Source: Grammothele lineata (taxonomy: Eukaryota > Basidiomycota > Agaricomycetes > Polyporales > Polyporaceae). From it: a stretch of 64,000 nucleotides of DNA. A program made the translations under genes and the position numbers. The notes beneath the pieces were generated by a model. That model saw nothing but the letters and a program-made list of their open reading frames with translations. It was not told where the DNA came from and did not search any database. Shown here in pieces: positions 32,570-43,846 of this stretch. Where the stretch lies: NCBI GenBank assembly GCA_002150815.3, contig NDFF03000199.1:33075-97074 (forward strand), in the 5' to 3' direction. How positions within the stretch are numbered: position 1 is the first letter of the stretch; each line of letters begins with the position of its first letter.

Positions 32570-35169
32570 TCAGAAACGAGGGACTTCCAGTGTGCCCACG
32601 CGTCGGCCGCCTTCGCAGATGTACCAAAGCGTCTCTCTGCTAGGAGAGAACAACACATGCGTCACCTTGGTAGCAGCCGTGCAAGATGTCTGCATTGCGC
32701 CCGACCAGCCGTCCAGCACCTCTACCGAGCCGTCCGATCTTCCGATAGCGACAAGGTCGTGAGCGGGGTTGCCGTCTTTCCAGAAATCCATCGCGGTGAT
32801 GTCTGCGTCGACATCTTCTTTCCTCCACTCGCGCTGAATTTGATGAGGGTCATGATACCAGGGTATGGTAAGAGTTTGGGTTTCGTCCTCGTTCCCACAG
32901 GCGTCATCATGGGTTATACGCAACGACTCGCGTGTGACAGTTAGAATCGTCGGACGTGCCTGCCAGTGGACCTGGAGTGATATGGAGCGTACGACTTCAT
33001 CCGCCTCCTCGCCGTCCTCGCTGATCGTTTCATAGCAGGTGTTGAAGTGGATGCCCTGCACAAATACGTGCCTGACCGCGGCGGTACCGAGGCCACGGAC
33101 GGACCAGATGGAGCACCCGGACTGCAGAGTAGCCATGAACCACTCGCCGTCGCAGGAAAATGCTGCAGCGACGGATGACCACCCGGCTGCGCCGGGTCTC
33201 CATTCAAGGTGTGTCTGTATGTACGTCCAGATATTCGATGGGATACGACCGCGGCTTTCGTCGGGGACGTTCACAATGCAGTAGCCGTAACGCGACATTG
33301 AGTCTCCTGAGTCGTCGTGGGTATGCACCAGCACAGGAAGGGCAAATTTCGTACTTCTGGGCCCCCATATGATCGGAGAGTCCGCCCGTTGTGGCACTAT
33401 TACCGTGAATGAGGACTCTTCAGAGATATGAGATGGTCCAAAGAGCCGGCCCCCAAGCAAAAACGCGCCGCCAGCGACGTCGAAGACCAGTATGTAAGGA
33501 TCACCGTTGGTGTCACCCTCTGTCATGAGCACTGCCACGTAGTCGCTTCTTGGGGAGAAGGAAAGTGAGGCGGCGGCGGAAGGGATATACCATTGGCCAT
33601 AAGCGTGATTGTCGTCGTCTCGGCGATACAGGGATATGGTCGGATTTGGTTTTGAGCAACAGACAGCACGCCATCTGCGGTCGGGTGATATCGCGTGTGG
33701 ACGTAGTTGAGTGCTGTCCGAATCGTCGAGGTTCTGAGGTGACAATGTATCTTCGTAACAGATTCTAAGTTAGCAGAGGTTCGCGTCTTGAGTACATACT
33801 GAACATCATACCGGTGTCGCATCGGAATCTGAGCTTCCCGGCCCTGTGTAGTGCAGGAAACCCACGCTCGAATGTTCTTCTCCAAGCTCTTACTGCATCC
33901 ATATTCGGAAGTATGATCATCAGGTGTTGAGTAGGGTTCCCAAGCCTCGAGAAAATACGCTCTTCTAATACAGGTTGTGCCGTGCTCAACTCTAAGGATT
34001 CGTCCATTAGCAAATAGGAATTCGTTGAAATGGCAATGTCTTGAATTTTGGTCTGAGGGGCACGTTTGGAGAAACCGTGCAGTGTCTCTGCTATGAAGTC
34101 AGGGACAAACAGTCGATCTTGTTGCCGTGAACAATCGATATGAAAAAGAAGAGTCCGGATTGTGCTCAGTTGAGTGAGGCACTGGTAACTTGGCACTAGG
34201 GTGATCACATTTAAATTGTAGAGTCGGGAATCAGTATTGCTGCTACTGACTATATCTTACACCAAGATTGAGATGGAAAGACGTACTATCATATGATCTG
34301 TATGCCGGTCCCGGATCGACCCACATCGCCAGTGTATTCATAGTATAAGGGGGAAACCATGTAAACAGACGGTCAACGTCGTCCATAGAGACCTAGGGGG
34401 ATTAACATACACAGTGAGTATTGATTCGATGCATACTAGCTGCGCAGACTTGAAGGACACATACGTAAAGATCTGTCAGAATGATAGTATCTTTCAAACG
34501 TTTGAGGAGAGGGAATGCTAATCCAGAAGATTGTGGCTTGATCAAGCGAATGTACGGGCAATGTAAACGCTGGAGTTTGGGGAAACATGATAGCACCCTG
34601 AAGAACTGTGTGTAGGTCAAGACACATTGAGGTAAATGAACCTCCTGGATGTGACGGTATTGTCGAAAGCAGGAGAGAGACAAGGGTCTAATAAAGAAGT
34701 GCGAAACTTCGTCCGGTAACCTTTCGCTGGTCCAGTGGACGAGCGGCTGCATGGATGACTCCCTGAACTTCCAGCAGGTAAGATGGGGAAGATACGGTTG
34801 CAAGGCGATGATGGCGACTTCCCGGACCATCGAGGGAACTTTCCCCGAGGCCACGAAGTTCGGCGTCGACGTAAGTACTGTCACTGATTGCACGTAGGTT
34901 TGTATAGTAGGGTTGTCGTCAAAAATACAGACAAGGTCCTTGACATCTCTGCCCGGTAGGCTGGGGTCGATGCGGAGAGCGTAAAAGAGCTGGTAGTAGC
35001 TCCTGGGATTCCATTCTCGACAGACGCGGGCACATACCCCCAGCGTATCGACATCGTGGGCGAGGCAGTCAATCATGTTCTCGACGACCTCAATGGGAAC
35101 TCGCGGGAGGGCGGCACTGGGGGTCGGCTGAGACGAGTCTGGGGTAAATGTCGAGTCGGCGTTCTCCAT
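32570..35169 (-). CDS. F-box protein with C-terminal beta-propeller-like region
   Basis: Four exons (35169-34465, 34392-34287, 34249-33800, 33750-32570) give 813 residues with all phases consistent. The start MENADSTFTPD was chosen because the frame upstream is not signal- or F-box-like. The F-box reads LPRVPIEVVENMIDCLAHD, then GVCARVCREWNPRSYYQLF (residues about 20-65), followed by leucine-rich-type segments (LTCWKFRESS, IQEVHLPQCVL, KLQRLHCPY). From about residue 420 the fold changes to WD40-like repeats (HAISPDRRWRAVC, ASLSFSPRSDYVAVLM, AAAFSCDGEWFMATL, LVAIGRSDGSVEVLDGWSG, HVLFSPSRETLWYI). The 49-nt intron at 33751-33799 has a good gctaac branch site and joins the two halves. A stop lies in the intron if it is not spliced, so two adjacent genes are the alternative. 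Confidence 0.7.
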
Positions 35170-36160
35170 CAAGATGAACAGGTCTGGGATTGAGATTGAG
35201 CTGATCAGTAGGCATCCTAGGCGCAAAGCGATTGAATTGTGCTCGCACCCGAGATAGTAGGCGTTACGGTACGGCGGATGGCGGGCGATGAAGGTATATA
35301 GTGCAGTGAGGCTGATGTGGAAGGAGCGGTACATTGACGTGGACGCATTCTTATCTGAACATTCGAAACGCCCACTGGAAGGGAGGAGCACGTGCCTTGC
35401 AGGGTTCGGACAACCGCGCCATTACATCAAAGAGAATCTGGCGAAGCCCATACGAACGACGCGAACGAATCTCACATAGTAAACCGCGCGGAAGAGACTG
35501 CAACTGGAGCACACAAGAATTGAGGAGAGGGGCAGAAAACGCCTTATGTGATTGCTACGACAGAAAGAATAACGTACGCGCGGCGACTGCGAAAACGAGG
35601 AACAACTAGTGGAGATGGGGTAGAAGGACGAGTACTGTGCGGCTAGGCATCTTGTAAACTCACATTACACCGTCCTTCCTCTTCGTTGCCGTCCATCAGC
35701 CTCCTCACACCTCTAACGTCCTTGCATCGGAGTCCCTCTCTTCTGCATTTGTTGTGTCACGTATTAGACCGACATGGATCAACGAAGTACCTCACGGCGC
35801 TGCGAGCCCGCCACTCATCCTACTTCCGAACACGTCCAATACGGGTCGCGTAGGGAGGACGGTGGACGAGCGACCAAATGGCTGGTATAGGAGCTTGAGT
35901 AACGTCGGCTTCGGAGGATGTTGTCATGAAGCTGCGTAGGGAAGTAGCAGCTCCCAGAGTGTTGTCCTACTAGAATGACGATCGCACTAAAACTTGACAA
36001 GGTGACGGCGTGAAGTAGATTGTAGTCCCATTAGCGGCGCCGCATCGCATACAGGACCTAGTCTATACGATTACGCTACTAGAAGCGAGTCAACGAGGAG
36101 CATATTCATCGAGTAGGCGTGAAGCGCACCTAATGCCGAAATACCTGCGGCCTCCTCCCT
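35170..36160. other. Intergenic, no gene seen
   Basis: About 1 kb with many stops on all frames. Holds the promoter of the F-box/propeller gene (-) at its left side and the 3' flank of QCR6 at its right. Confidence 0.5.
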
Positions 36161-36799
36161 CTACTTGAGCTTGGAGAAGAGTTTTGGCGCGACGCATCCC
36201 TAAGCAGGAAAGGTCAACACAGCTTCAGAAGACGAAGAGTCACGACAACATACGTTCACACAGTGCATCAAGCTGATGGAAGACGTCAGAAGATGTGTTT
36301 CCAGTTGGACTGTACGCTACTCACTGGTCTGGTAGAAAGGACGCGCGCACGAGGGCCAAATCCAGGTCAGTACACCGACGATAATACGGGTAACTTTACT
36401 TACAGCTGTGAGAAACGGGTCAACACCAGAGTGAAAGGATGAAAGCGCGTAATTACTCACAATTCCTCAACACAGTCTTCGCCCTTGAAACCTTCGCCGG
36501 CGTTGACCTTCTCCTCGCAGTGAGCGAAGTGCTTCGCATGCGGTGCGCACTTGGCGGACTCCGCACACTCCTCCTGAAGCGCAGGCAGGATCTGGAGAAC
36601 ATACGACGCGTCAAAGCGAACGAACGAGTCGGAAGCCTCGCGCGGATGCACGTACGTCTTCGGGCTCCTCTTCCTCCTCCTCAGCCTCCTCGGTCTCCTC
36701 CTGGGGCTCCTCCTCGGCGGACTCCTTGGGCTCCTTCTCCTCGGGGGCGTCGGCGTGGACGACGGAGAAGACAGACGAGAACAGGGACGAGAGCGACAT
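36161..36799 (-). CDS. QCR6: Cytochrome bc1 complex subunit 6 (hinge protein)
   Basis: Four exons (36799-36656, 36591-36461, 36272-36254, 36199-36161) give 110 residues. The N-terminal part is a short leader (MSLSSLFSSVFSVV) followed by a run of Glu (EAEEEEEEPED), as usual for the hinge protein. The core is ILPALQEECAESAKCAPHAK, then HFAHCEEKVNAGEGFKGEDC, then FLMHCVNGCVAPKLFSKLK, with the cysteines that form the two family disulphides. Qcr6 sits on the intermembrane side of complex III and helps dock cytochrome c through its acidic stretch. Exon 3 is only 19 nt and is preceded by a comparatively long intron (about 188 nt). The join VEEF-LMHC is about two residues shorter than I expect for the family, so a further tiny exon or a slightly different splice is possible. 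Confidence 0.85.
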
Positions 36800-37161
36800 G
36801 GTCGTGGTTCGGGGACGAGTGAGCGTGCAGCGGACAAGTGACGGCGACGAGGTGGCAGAGGCCGACGCTGGGCGCTACGGCTCAAAACGGGTCGGCCTTC
36901 CGGCGCCCAATGCCCCCGTTCCGATTGGCTCCATTGGTTTGACGCTTGTAGTGGAGCTGAACCAACTTGCTCGAACTGAACTAATTTCTTGAACCAACGG
37001 TGTGATTGACCCAAGATCAATGGCTGGCCGCTCCGAGCGACCTGTCTCCTGCCTGCCGTACGCACCTTCCCATTCTTACTGGTTTGCAAGCAGACCACGG
37101 TGTGTTGAACAACAATGAATATTCCGTTCAAGCGTCCAGGAGTGCCCAGAGGGCTTAACTG
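36800..37161. other. QCR6 promoter region
   Basis: 362 bp upstream of QCR6 (-) and downstream of the HET gene. Contains a CCAAT-like gattggctccattgg near 36920-36935, which is plausible for a respiratory gene (HAP-type site), but this is only a match by eye. Confidence 0.35.
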
Positions 37162-39215
37162 CTAGTCCACAGAAAGCGCACTTAGCGCAGCTGCGGTGTC
37201 GGTGAACACATGCAGAGGAGCCAAGTCGTACGTGGTACCTCCAACATCAATATCCAACACTCTCGACCCTGTTTCCCGGTGCGACGATTCGCTAAGGGTC
37301 AAACACACACCCCGCGTAGCGTCTCCGAACGTCCGCACGCCGTGATCCCAGCGCGCCGTCCTCGCGCCGTCCTCGTCTCCGTCGAACACGAGCCGTATGA
37401 CCGCTTCCCCAGGCTTGCGCTCAGCCTTGTCCGCCGTGCGCCAAGAAGCACGTCCCGTCGGGGATGGACCGATCAAGGGAGCCTCGAGAAAATGGATCTC
37501 GAACCATCGATTCGGCTTACGTTCACACATCCATTGAACGACGAGCTCTCCACGTATGCTCCCAACCGGTTGCAGGGACGAATCCGGCACTGACAGGTGC
37601 GGGGCGTAGCGGAACCCCCGCCAAGCCAGCTTCTTGACGACCCACCCCGGCATGAGCGGCGTGTCGTACATCTGCCTCCTCGTTGCTGCCAGTGGAGATT
37701 TCACCATGTGTGTGGCTGGCGCCGGCGAGGGATAGCGAGAGAAGCCGCTTGCGACGCTGGGTAGAAGACCGCCGTGGGTGCTGCTAATGTGGATGTCTGC
37801 CCATTCCGCAATACACCGCCGTTCTCCGTCTGTGAGACCGAACGGGGAGAGCCACTCTGGCGGCGATGCCGACTCGGGGTTGACTTATATGAGCCTGTTC
37901 AGAACGCCGTTCCGGACGCCGTAGCGATGCTGAGACTGAATATTCCGCAAGAACGCAGGAGGGAGACCGGTGGCGTAGAGCGGAAGAGCGGCCACCCCGC
38001 CGCACGTATGGAGGAACATGCCGACGTAGTCCTTTCCGCGCTTGCACGCGAGGACCACAATGTCAGGTAATTCGGAGCCGCCCAAGCGGATGCGCGGCAG
38101 CTTCGCCCGCACGCCGATACTGGTGAGAGAGAACGTGGGTACATCGTATAGTACGCGCGCGGGAATTGCGGGTATTAGATCCTGATGTCACGAGCCTACA
38201 TGAGTACGGTGCCAGCAATGTGGGAGGCAGCGTTGATCCTCACCGCAGGAAGCCTCGAGTCGCGCCACCCTTCCAAAGGGCTGACGTAGGGTCCAGATTC
38301 TAACGCCCTCAAGAACGCCTCGACAGCTTCAGGCAGCTCCTCCAATGGGATCGGCTCGGGCGTCCGAGCATAATTTCCCCAGTTGAAGGCCGAGATGTCA
38401 GGAGCGAGGAGGCCAGGGGGCCAGCTCGCTACGTGCCCCTCCTGTCCAAGTGTGTTCTCCACGTCGCCGCTCCACGCAAAGAGCGTCTGATCCGAGGTGT
38501 TCTTGAACAGCTCCTCCTGCAACCTGCGGAACGCGTTCTTGCCCTCCCCGTAGATCGTCGCCATGTTGACCCCAAAAAGACCCATAAGGGAGTACGCCCT
38601 ATCCTCGACGCGCGTCGTCCGCCGGCCCTGCGCCCACATAAACTTGCGAATGGCAGACCGCTGGGCGAACGTCCCCGGGACGGTGAGGACCTCGGTATCA
38701 ACGAGCGTGATACGCGCGATGAGGCTCGCGAGCGTCGCCTTCGTCCCGAGCATCTCCCAGTCGCGCGTGACGAACAGGACCGAGGCGGGCGCAATGAGCT
38801 CCTGGAGCGTCCACCCGCGCCGGAACCACTGGCTCCGGACGAACTGGTCCCCGCCGGTGCTCGCGATGTCGTTCGCGTTAGGGACGTCCTCGAGGAAAGC
38901 GATGCAGACGTCCGAGCGCGCGTACCACTCGAACATGGAGTTGATCGCCTCGGAGAGCTCCGCGCTGCTGTCCTTGTTGATGCAGCAGGTGTCGCACCAG
39001 GCCCAGTCGAACCCGAGACGGGCGGCGAGCGCGCAGAAACGCTGGAGTTTGTTGGAGATCTCGTTGAAGCGGCGGTTGGAAGCGAGGGCGATCACTTCCT
39101 GGTAGGTTTGCTCGCTGCGGGACCATACGTGCGAGAGGATGGCGTAGCGAGGCATATCTCGTGCGCCGGGGTTGAACTCGCGGATCTCATACCGCGTCGT
39201 GTGTAAGAGCCTCAT
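37162..39215 (-). pseudogene. HET-domain protein gene with one in-frame stop
   Basis: Exon 1 is 39215-38200 and exon 2 is 38119-37162, joined in frame (658 codons). The HET domain is complete: MPRYAILSHVWS near residue 20, FDWAWCDTCCINKDSSAELS near residue 70, CIAFLEDVP, and RGWTLQELIAP, then DRAYSLMGLFGVNM. HET proteins trigger cell death when incompatible hyphae fuse. The frame then meets a single TAA (plus-strand 37885-37887) after YGVRNGVLNRLI and stays open for a further 240 codons (VNPESASPPEW ... ALSALSVD) with good coding character. No intron with usable splice sites removes the stop. Either this allele makes a truncated protein of about 416 residues that keeps the whole HET domain, or the gene is dying, or the base is a sequencing error. 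Confidence 0.75.
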
Positions 39216-39724
39216 CCTGATGATTGTGAGGAGATAATCACTGTGTCAACAGTCAGCGAAGTTGCACCATAACTTTGCGTTGCAGCTCACAGTATATACC
39301 TTCGGGTGACCAAGCCTCGAGGCGTTGGTGATAGCAGTGAATGAGTCGACGTCAAGGCCTGACAGTGGTGGACGTGGACGAAAGTCGCGGATTGACGCCA
39401 CAGCCGCGCGATTCCTAGTATCCTAGGATCATCGCCTCGAGCGCTACGTACAGGACCTGGCCCCGAGACTCTCGCACGAATCACAAGGCCCCGGGATGCC
39501 GTTATATGGTCAAAGCCAACGACTCATGTACACCCGCACTGATACCATTTGGAAGAGGACCAGCCGTGGCTCTGCGGCTGCAGGCTACATGCGAGTGACG
39601 ACCGTAGCGTGTATGTGCGTGCAACCTATCGTCCTCGTCCACGTGTGCCTCCAAAGTCGCGCGCCAGTCCCCTACACTCCCGACAATGAGCCACACGATG
39701 TGCTCCAGCGTCAAAGTGGGACGC
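39216..39724. other. Intergenic, no gene seen
   Basis: About 500 bp between the HET gene start and the DUF6534 gene stop; HET promoter side. Nothing recognised. Confidence 0.5.
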
Positions 39725-41317
39725 TCAGACCGTACGCGTGTCGGCGTCCTGGAGGACGCGCTCGATGCGCGTGAGCGTGACCTTGTCTGGCTCGGCCTCT
39801 CCGACGCAGGTGGCGCTCTCGGCACCGTCAGCGTCCACCGTCTGATGCGACTCGACGTCGATGAAGATGCGCTGAGGCGGCTAGAGAGAAACGCGGGGGC
39901 GCTGGGTTAGCGTGCGGGCGAGGGCACGGGGGCCGACAGGAAGGGAGGACAGGTACTCACGAAACGAACGGCGTCGGGACGGAAGACGCTGACGCGGTTG
40001 CTCCCGCGCCCAGAGGATCGCGTCTGGGTACCGTCGCTCCCCTCGTCCTTCCACGACGAGCGCACCAAGAGCGAGGCCAGGAGCGAGATCGTGTATAGCT
40101 TCGAGAGTGTGAAGTTGAATATCAGGTGGACGGCGGAGGGCTATTCGAATGCGAGAGAACCGTGACGAGTTAGGGACGTGAGATGTAGATGGAGAGGGAA
40201 TGGAGACGTACGACGAGGAGATAGGCGAAGAGATCGGTAGTGGCCCAGATGGAGGTGAGGAGGCCAGTCTGGAGTGTCACTAGAACGAGGTGAGGACGAG
40301 GTCTCGGAAACGAGTGGATAAACGTACGGCGTGTGACCTTCTTTATTAGCGTATTGGTGAATTCCATGCCTGTCTTCTGCCGTCTCTGCAATGCGACATT
40401 AGACTGAGTGCTCGCAGACTACCGAAAAGTACGCACGAGATAGTATACGAGGGTGATTGTGATCAGGATGTCCCCAATCACGGTGCTGGTGAGCCAAACA
40501 ATGACGATCGACCGGAATCTGCGGAAATGAGGGATATAGGGGATGCGCGTGACGGCGATCGTCGTGCCGATGCCACCCACTATCAAAGACGCGTTAGAAA
40601 TGACACTACAAAGACGACCACGGAAGAGATGCTTACGCAGCTGGAAGAACGACAATACGCAGATGGCCGCGACTATCCAGTTGTTGTGTGTCAAGATCTT
40701 GACGCGCCACGCGAAGAACCCCTGGACGAGAGAAGCTATGGCACCGGTGATGGCAGGGTCTGTGCGAGCGAACGAGGTCTCGTCAGGAAAGCTAACAAGA
40801 ACGTCGGAAAACCGTACCCGTATGGAACTCTGACAAAGAGAGGTCAGCGCCTGACTCGGTACAAACCAGAAACTAACGCTTACCCCAGTGAGTTATCAAA
40901 ACGGCGTCGTAGTTGCCGAAGCTCATGACCAGAGGCTGGTATACGGAGATGATATCGAAGCAACTGTTGAAGGTATCCAACAGAACCACCAGAACCACCT
41001 GCAAGGTCCATCGGTATCTACCACGGAAAAAACATCGCGAGAGTACGCACCAGACACTTCATCCATATCCTGTCGCTGATGACGTCACTGTCAGTACGGC
41101 GGAAGGCAATGAGGTAGGAACGCTCACTTCTTGAAACTAGTGAAGTAGATAAACGCTTGACAGGCGATGATGCCGTAGAGGAAGACATCGAGTACAACAG
41201 CGACGTAGAATGGACCAAACCTAGAACGTTCTCATAAGTCATCGTACGAACACGAAATCAATAGGGCGCGAGCATCGTTACTCACCGGTCCGGGACGTTG
41301 AGAGGTAGCGTGGTCAT
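39725..41317 (-). CDS. DUF6534-type multi-pass membrane protein, complete
   Basis: Eleven exons on the minus strand from ATG 41317 (MTTLPLNVPD) to TGA 39725-39727, about 340 residues. Seven hydrophobic segments can be read: YVAVVLDVFLYGIIACQAF, VVLVVLLDTFNSCFDIISVY, TGAIASLVQGFFAWRV, WIVAAICVLSFFQL, VIVWLTSTVIGDILITITLV, TGLLTSIWATTDLFAYLLV and HLIFNFTLSKLYTISLLASLL. The DPAITGAIASLVQGFFAWR block and the tail IFIDVESHQT are shared signatures of this family. Function is unknown; the fold resembles seven-helix receptors. It is a paralogue of the partial gene at the left edge of the window, with the same last introns. One exon is only 12 nt (40818-40829) and is needed to keep phase. Confidence 0.8.
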
Positions 41318-42867
41318 AGCGATGTTCAAGTAAACACTCGGGTGGAGGAAGAAAAGAGATGCGTGCGGCGAAAGGTGGTGAGAAAACGAGACGCGGAGAA
41401 GAGACAGACGTTATTCGGAGAGATAGGGGACTGTACTGCGGACGAGTTCCGGGACTGTTGGAGACGGCGGCCACGACGACTGGCGAGAATATGTACGGGC
41501 CATGGCAGATCCGCCGATCATTGAGGTCCGTTGGTGCATCTCCTTTTCGCCTGGCGCTCCTTTGCGCTCGGAGAACTTTGAGGGTAGATAAACGATCTCG
41601 GAGCGGGGCCGATCGAGGCGAGCCCCTAATGCACTATGTCATCCTAGAAGTCTTCCAGCGACAGTCCACGTGGCAGCAGCAAATGCTCGTGCACTAACCT
41701 GGGATAGTATAATGGGCGTCGTCAGCATACCTTGCATGGAATGAAAGACTGGGAACGCAATGTTCGTCAGCGCACCTGCGAAAAGTTGAGTTGCGGGCGG
41801 GCATCAAACCGGCTTGATTCGCTTCCCAGGGAAGTCATAACTGTTATCTGAGGTACTGGAATGGAATGAACAGCAGAGGTATATGCGTTCTACTCTAGAG
41901 ATCGCACCAGAGAGACGTTCATCCATAGTGGTCAGTAGCAGGATGCTCGTTAGGCGACAGGTGGGATGGGAAGAAGAGTTGAAGTCCGAAAGCGTGGTTA
42001 GGCGCTTGCGTAAACAAAGTCAAACAGTCGGAGATCCAATGAAAGTGGATTGCGTCGACTTCAGCCGTCGTTGATTTTTTTACTTGAAGTGCCTTTCGAA
42101 CTGAGAGGCGCATTTCTAATATGTTTCCAACAGACCTCTACTTGTAAGTTGTAACGATGTTCGTCTGCGGGAGCCTCCACTAGCGGCTACTTGACGCCTG
42201 CCGTCTTTGCAGTCCCAGAACTGCTCACGACGCAGCCGGCATACATGGACGTCGCGACGCGGTCATCGAGGCAGCAAAGCACGCCGTTCAGGGGCCCTCA
42301 GCATACCGCCTCTCGGCACGTGCGGTGGAACGATCGGGAGGCACCCCGCCGCACGCAGTCCTCCACTCGACTGATTTCGGTCGACGGAGAGGGGCATCGC
42401 TTGATGCGCCAAGCTAACCCAACTTAACGCCTCCTCCTGAGGTCGCCGACTCGGCCCCCCGCACGCGTGCGCGCGCGGAATGACGTAGGGTGCATTATTC
42501 TCGCGGCGAATTCAGCCGTCTGCGGTCCGCTGCTGGGCACCACCCGAGACGGGCCCAGTGTGAGCATGTTAGTCCGTATCGCTAGTACGCATATGAGGAC
42601 GAACCACGTCTCTCGTGTTCTTGTAGTTACGCTCGTACAAGCTCGGATGTCAGACACTAGACGGGGAGGCGCACCAACGACGTCCAGCTGCGCACTCGGA
42701 TGAAAATCCAACTCAATTAAACGCGATTTAAACAAACGGCGACGACGTAAAGTAAACCAACAGCGTCCATGCGAAATGCCGAAAACCGAGCATAACACAA
42801 AGCTGACACAGCCCTCCAGCTCCCATCAGCCACCAACTTGAGTGACGCGACTTCATGCCTGACGGGC
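41318..42867. other. Intergenic, no gene seen
   Basis: About 1.55 kb. Only short, unsupported open frames. The first part is presumably the DUF6534 promoter. Confidence 0.5.
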
Positions 42868-43846
42868 TCAGGCAGCGGTGTTCATGGCAGGGCGAACTGA
42901 GGTGACGCTGGTGACCACACCCGTTGAGGCCGGGTGCGAGACGACGCTCGAAACGACCCCAGAAGACTGGGCAGGCCTGGAGACGATAGAGCTGACGACG
43001 CGACCCTTGACGAGCGAAGTCGTGACGGTGCCGGGGGAGGAACTAGCGGGGATCGGCGTCGTCACCGTCTTCACGTCGGCAACGTCGCCATGCGGCACGG
43101 TGACGGTCGTAACAGAGCCAACGGAGTTCGTTGTGAAAGACGAGCTGACGGCGTCTTCGTGGCCGAGGAGAGAAGTGGTCACTGAGCCGGGAGAAGACGA
43201 CGCGGGAATGCTAGTGAAGCTGGAGCTGATCGCGTGGTTCTTGAACACCTTGCTCGTCACGGTGCTCGGGGAAGCAGGCACGTGGGTGAAGCTGGAGGTG
43301 ACGGCGTCCTGGTGAACGGTGCGCGTAGTGACCTGGCCCGGGGAAGAAGAGACTGGGACGCTGGTGAAACTCGACGTGATCTGGCGCGGGTTGTGGACCG
43401 TGGACGTGGTAACCTGACCGGGGGAGGACGACACCGGAACGCTGGTGAAGCTCGATGAAATGGCGTGATCCTTGACCGTGAGGGTAGATACGGTGCCGGA
43501 GGACGACGACGAAGGAACATGCACGAAGCTAGACGTGACATGGCCCGGGGAACCTGACACGGGGGCGCTGGCTGCGCTGGGTGCGAAACCGTGCTCGTGC
43601 TCGTGGATGGTGGAGGTCGTGACCGTACCGGGCGAGGACGAGACGGGAATGGAGGTCGTGATCGTCGTCACGGAGTCCGCGGTAGGAGTGACGGTGATAG
43701 TAGTGACTTGATCACCGTTCACGGGGGCGGCGGCAGCTATTCAAAACAGAAGCTCGTCAACCCCGAGACAAGAGAGTAAGGACAGAAGGGTACGCACCCT
43801 GGCTCAGTAGGAGAGCCGCGAGAACGAAGTTGAAGATGCGCATCAT
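42868..43846 (-). CDS. Secreted Ser/Thr/Val-rich repeat protein
   Basis: Two exons (43846-43798 and 43736-42868) give 305 residues. A signal peptide (MMRIFNFVLAALLLSQG) is followed by AAAAPVNGDQ. The mature chain is made of about nine degenerate units of roughly 25 residues built around SSSFTSVPVSSSPGQVTTSTVH and similar, nearly free of aromatic and charged residues apart from regular His/Lys/Asp spots. No catalytic motif, and no hydrophobic tail for GPI anchoring. Such proteins are likely O-glycosylated wall or extracellular matrix components. A TATA-like cataaaag lies on the minus strand about 110 bp upstream of the ATG. Confidence 0.75.

Noticed and set aside
37860..37890. A short intron that would remove the TAA in the HET gene
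   Set aside because: The only GT...AG pair spanning it (gttctgaac...ccgccag, about 49 nt) has no donor or branch consensus and would delete conserved-looking residues.
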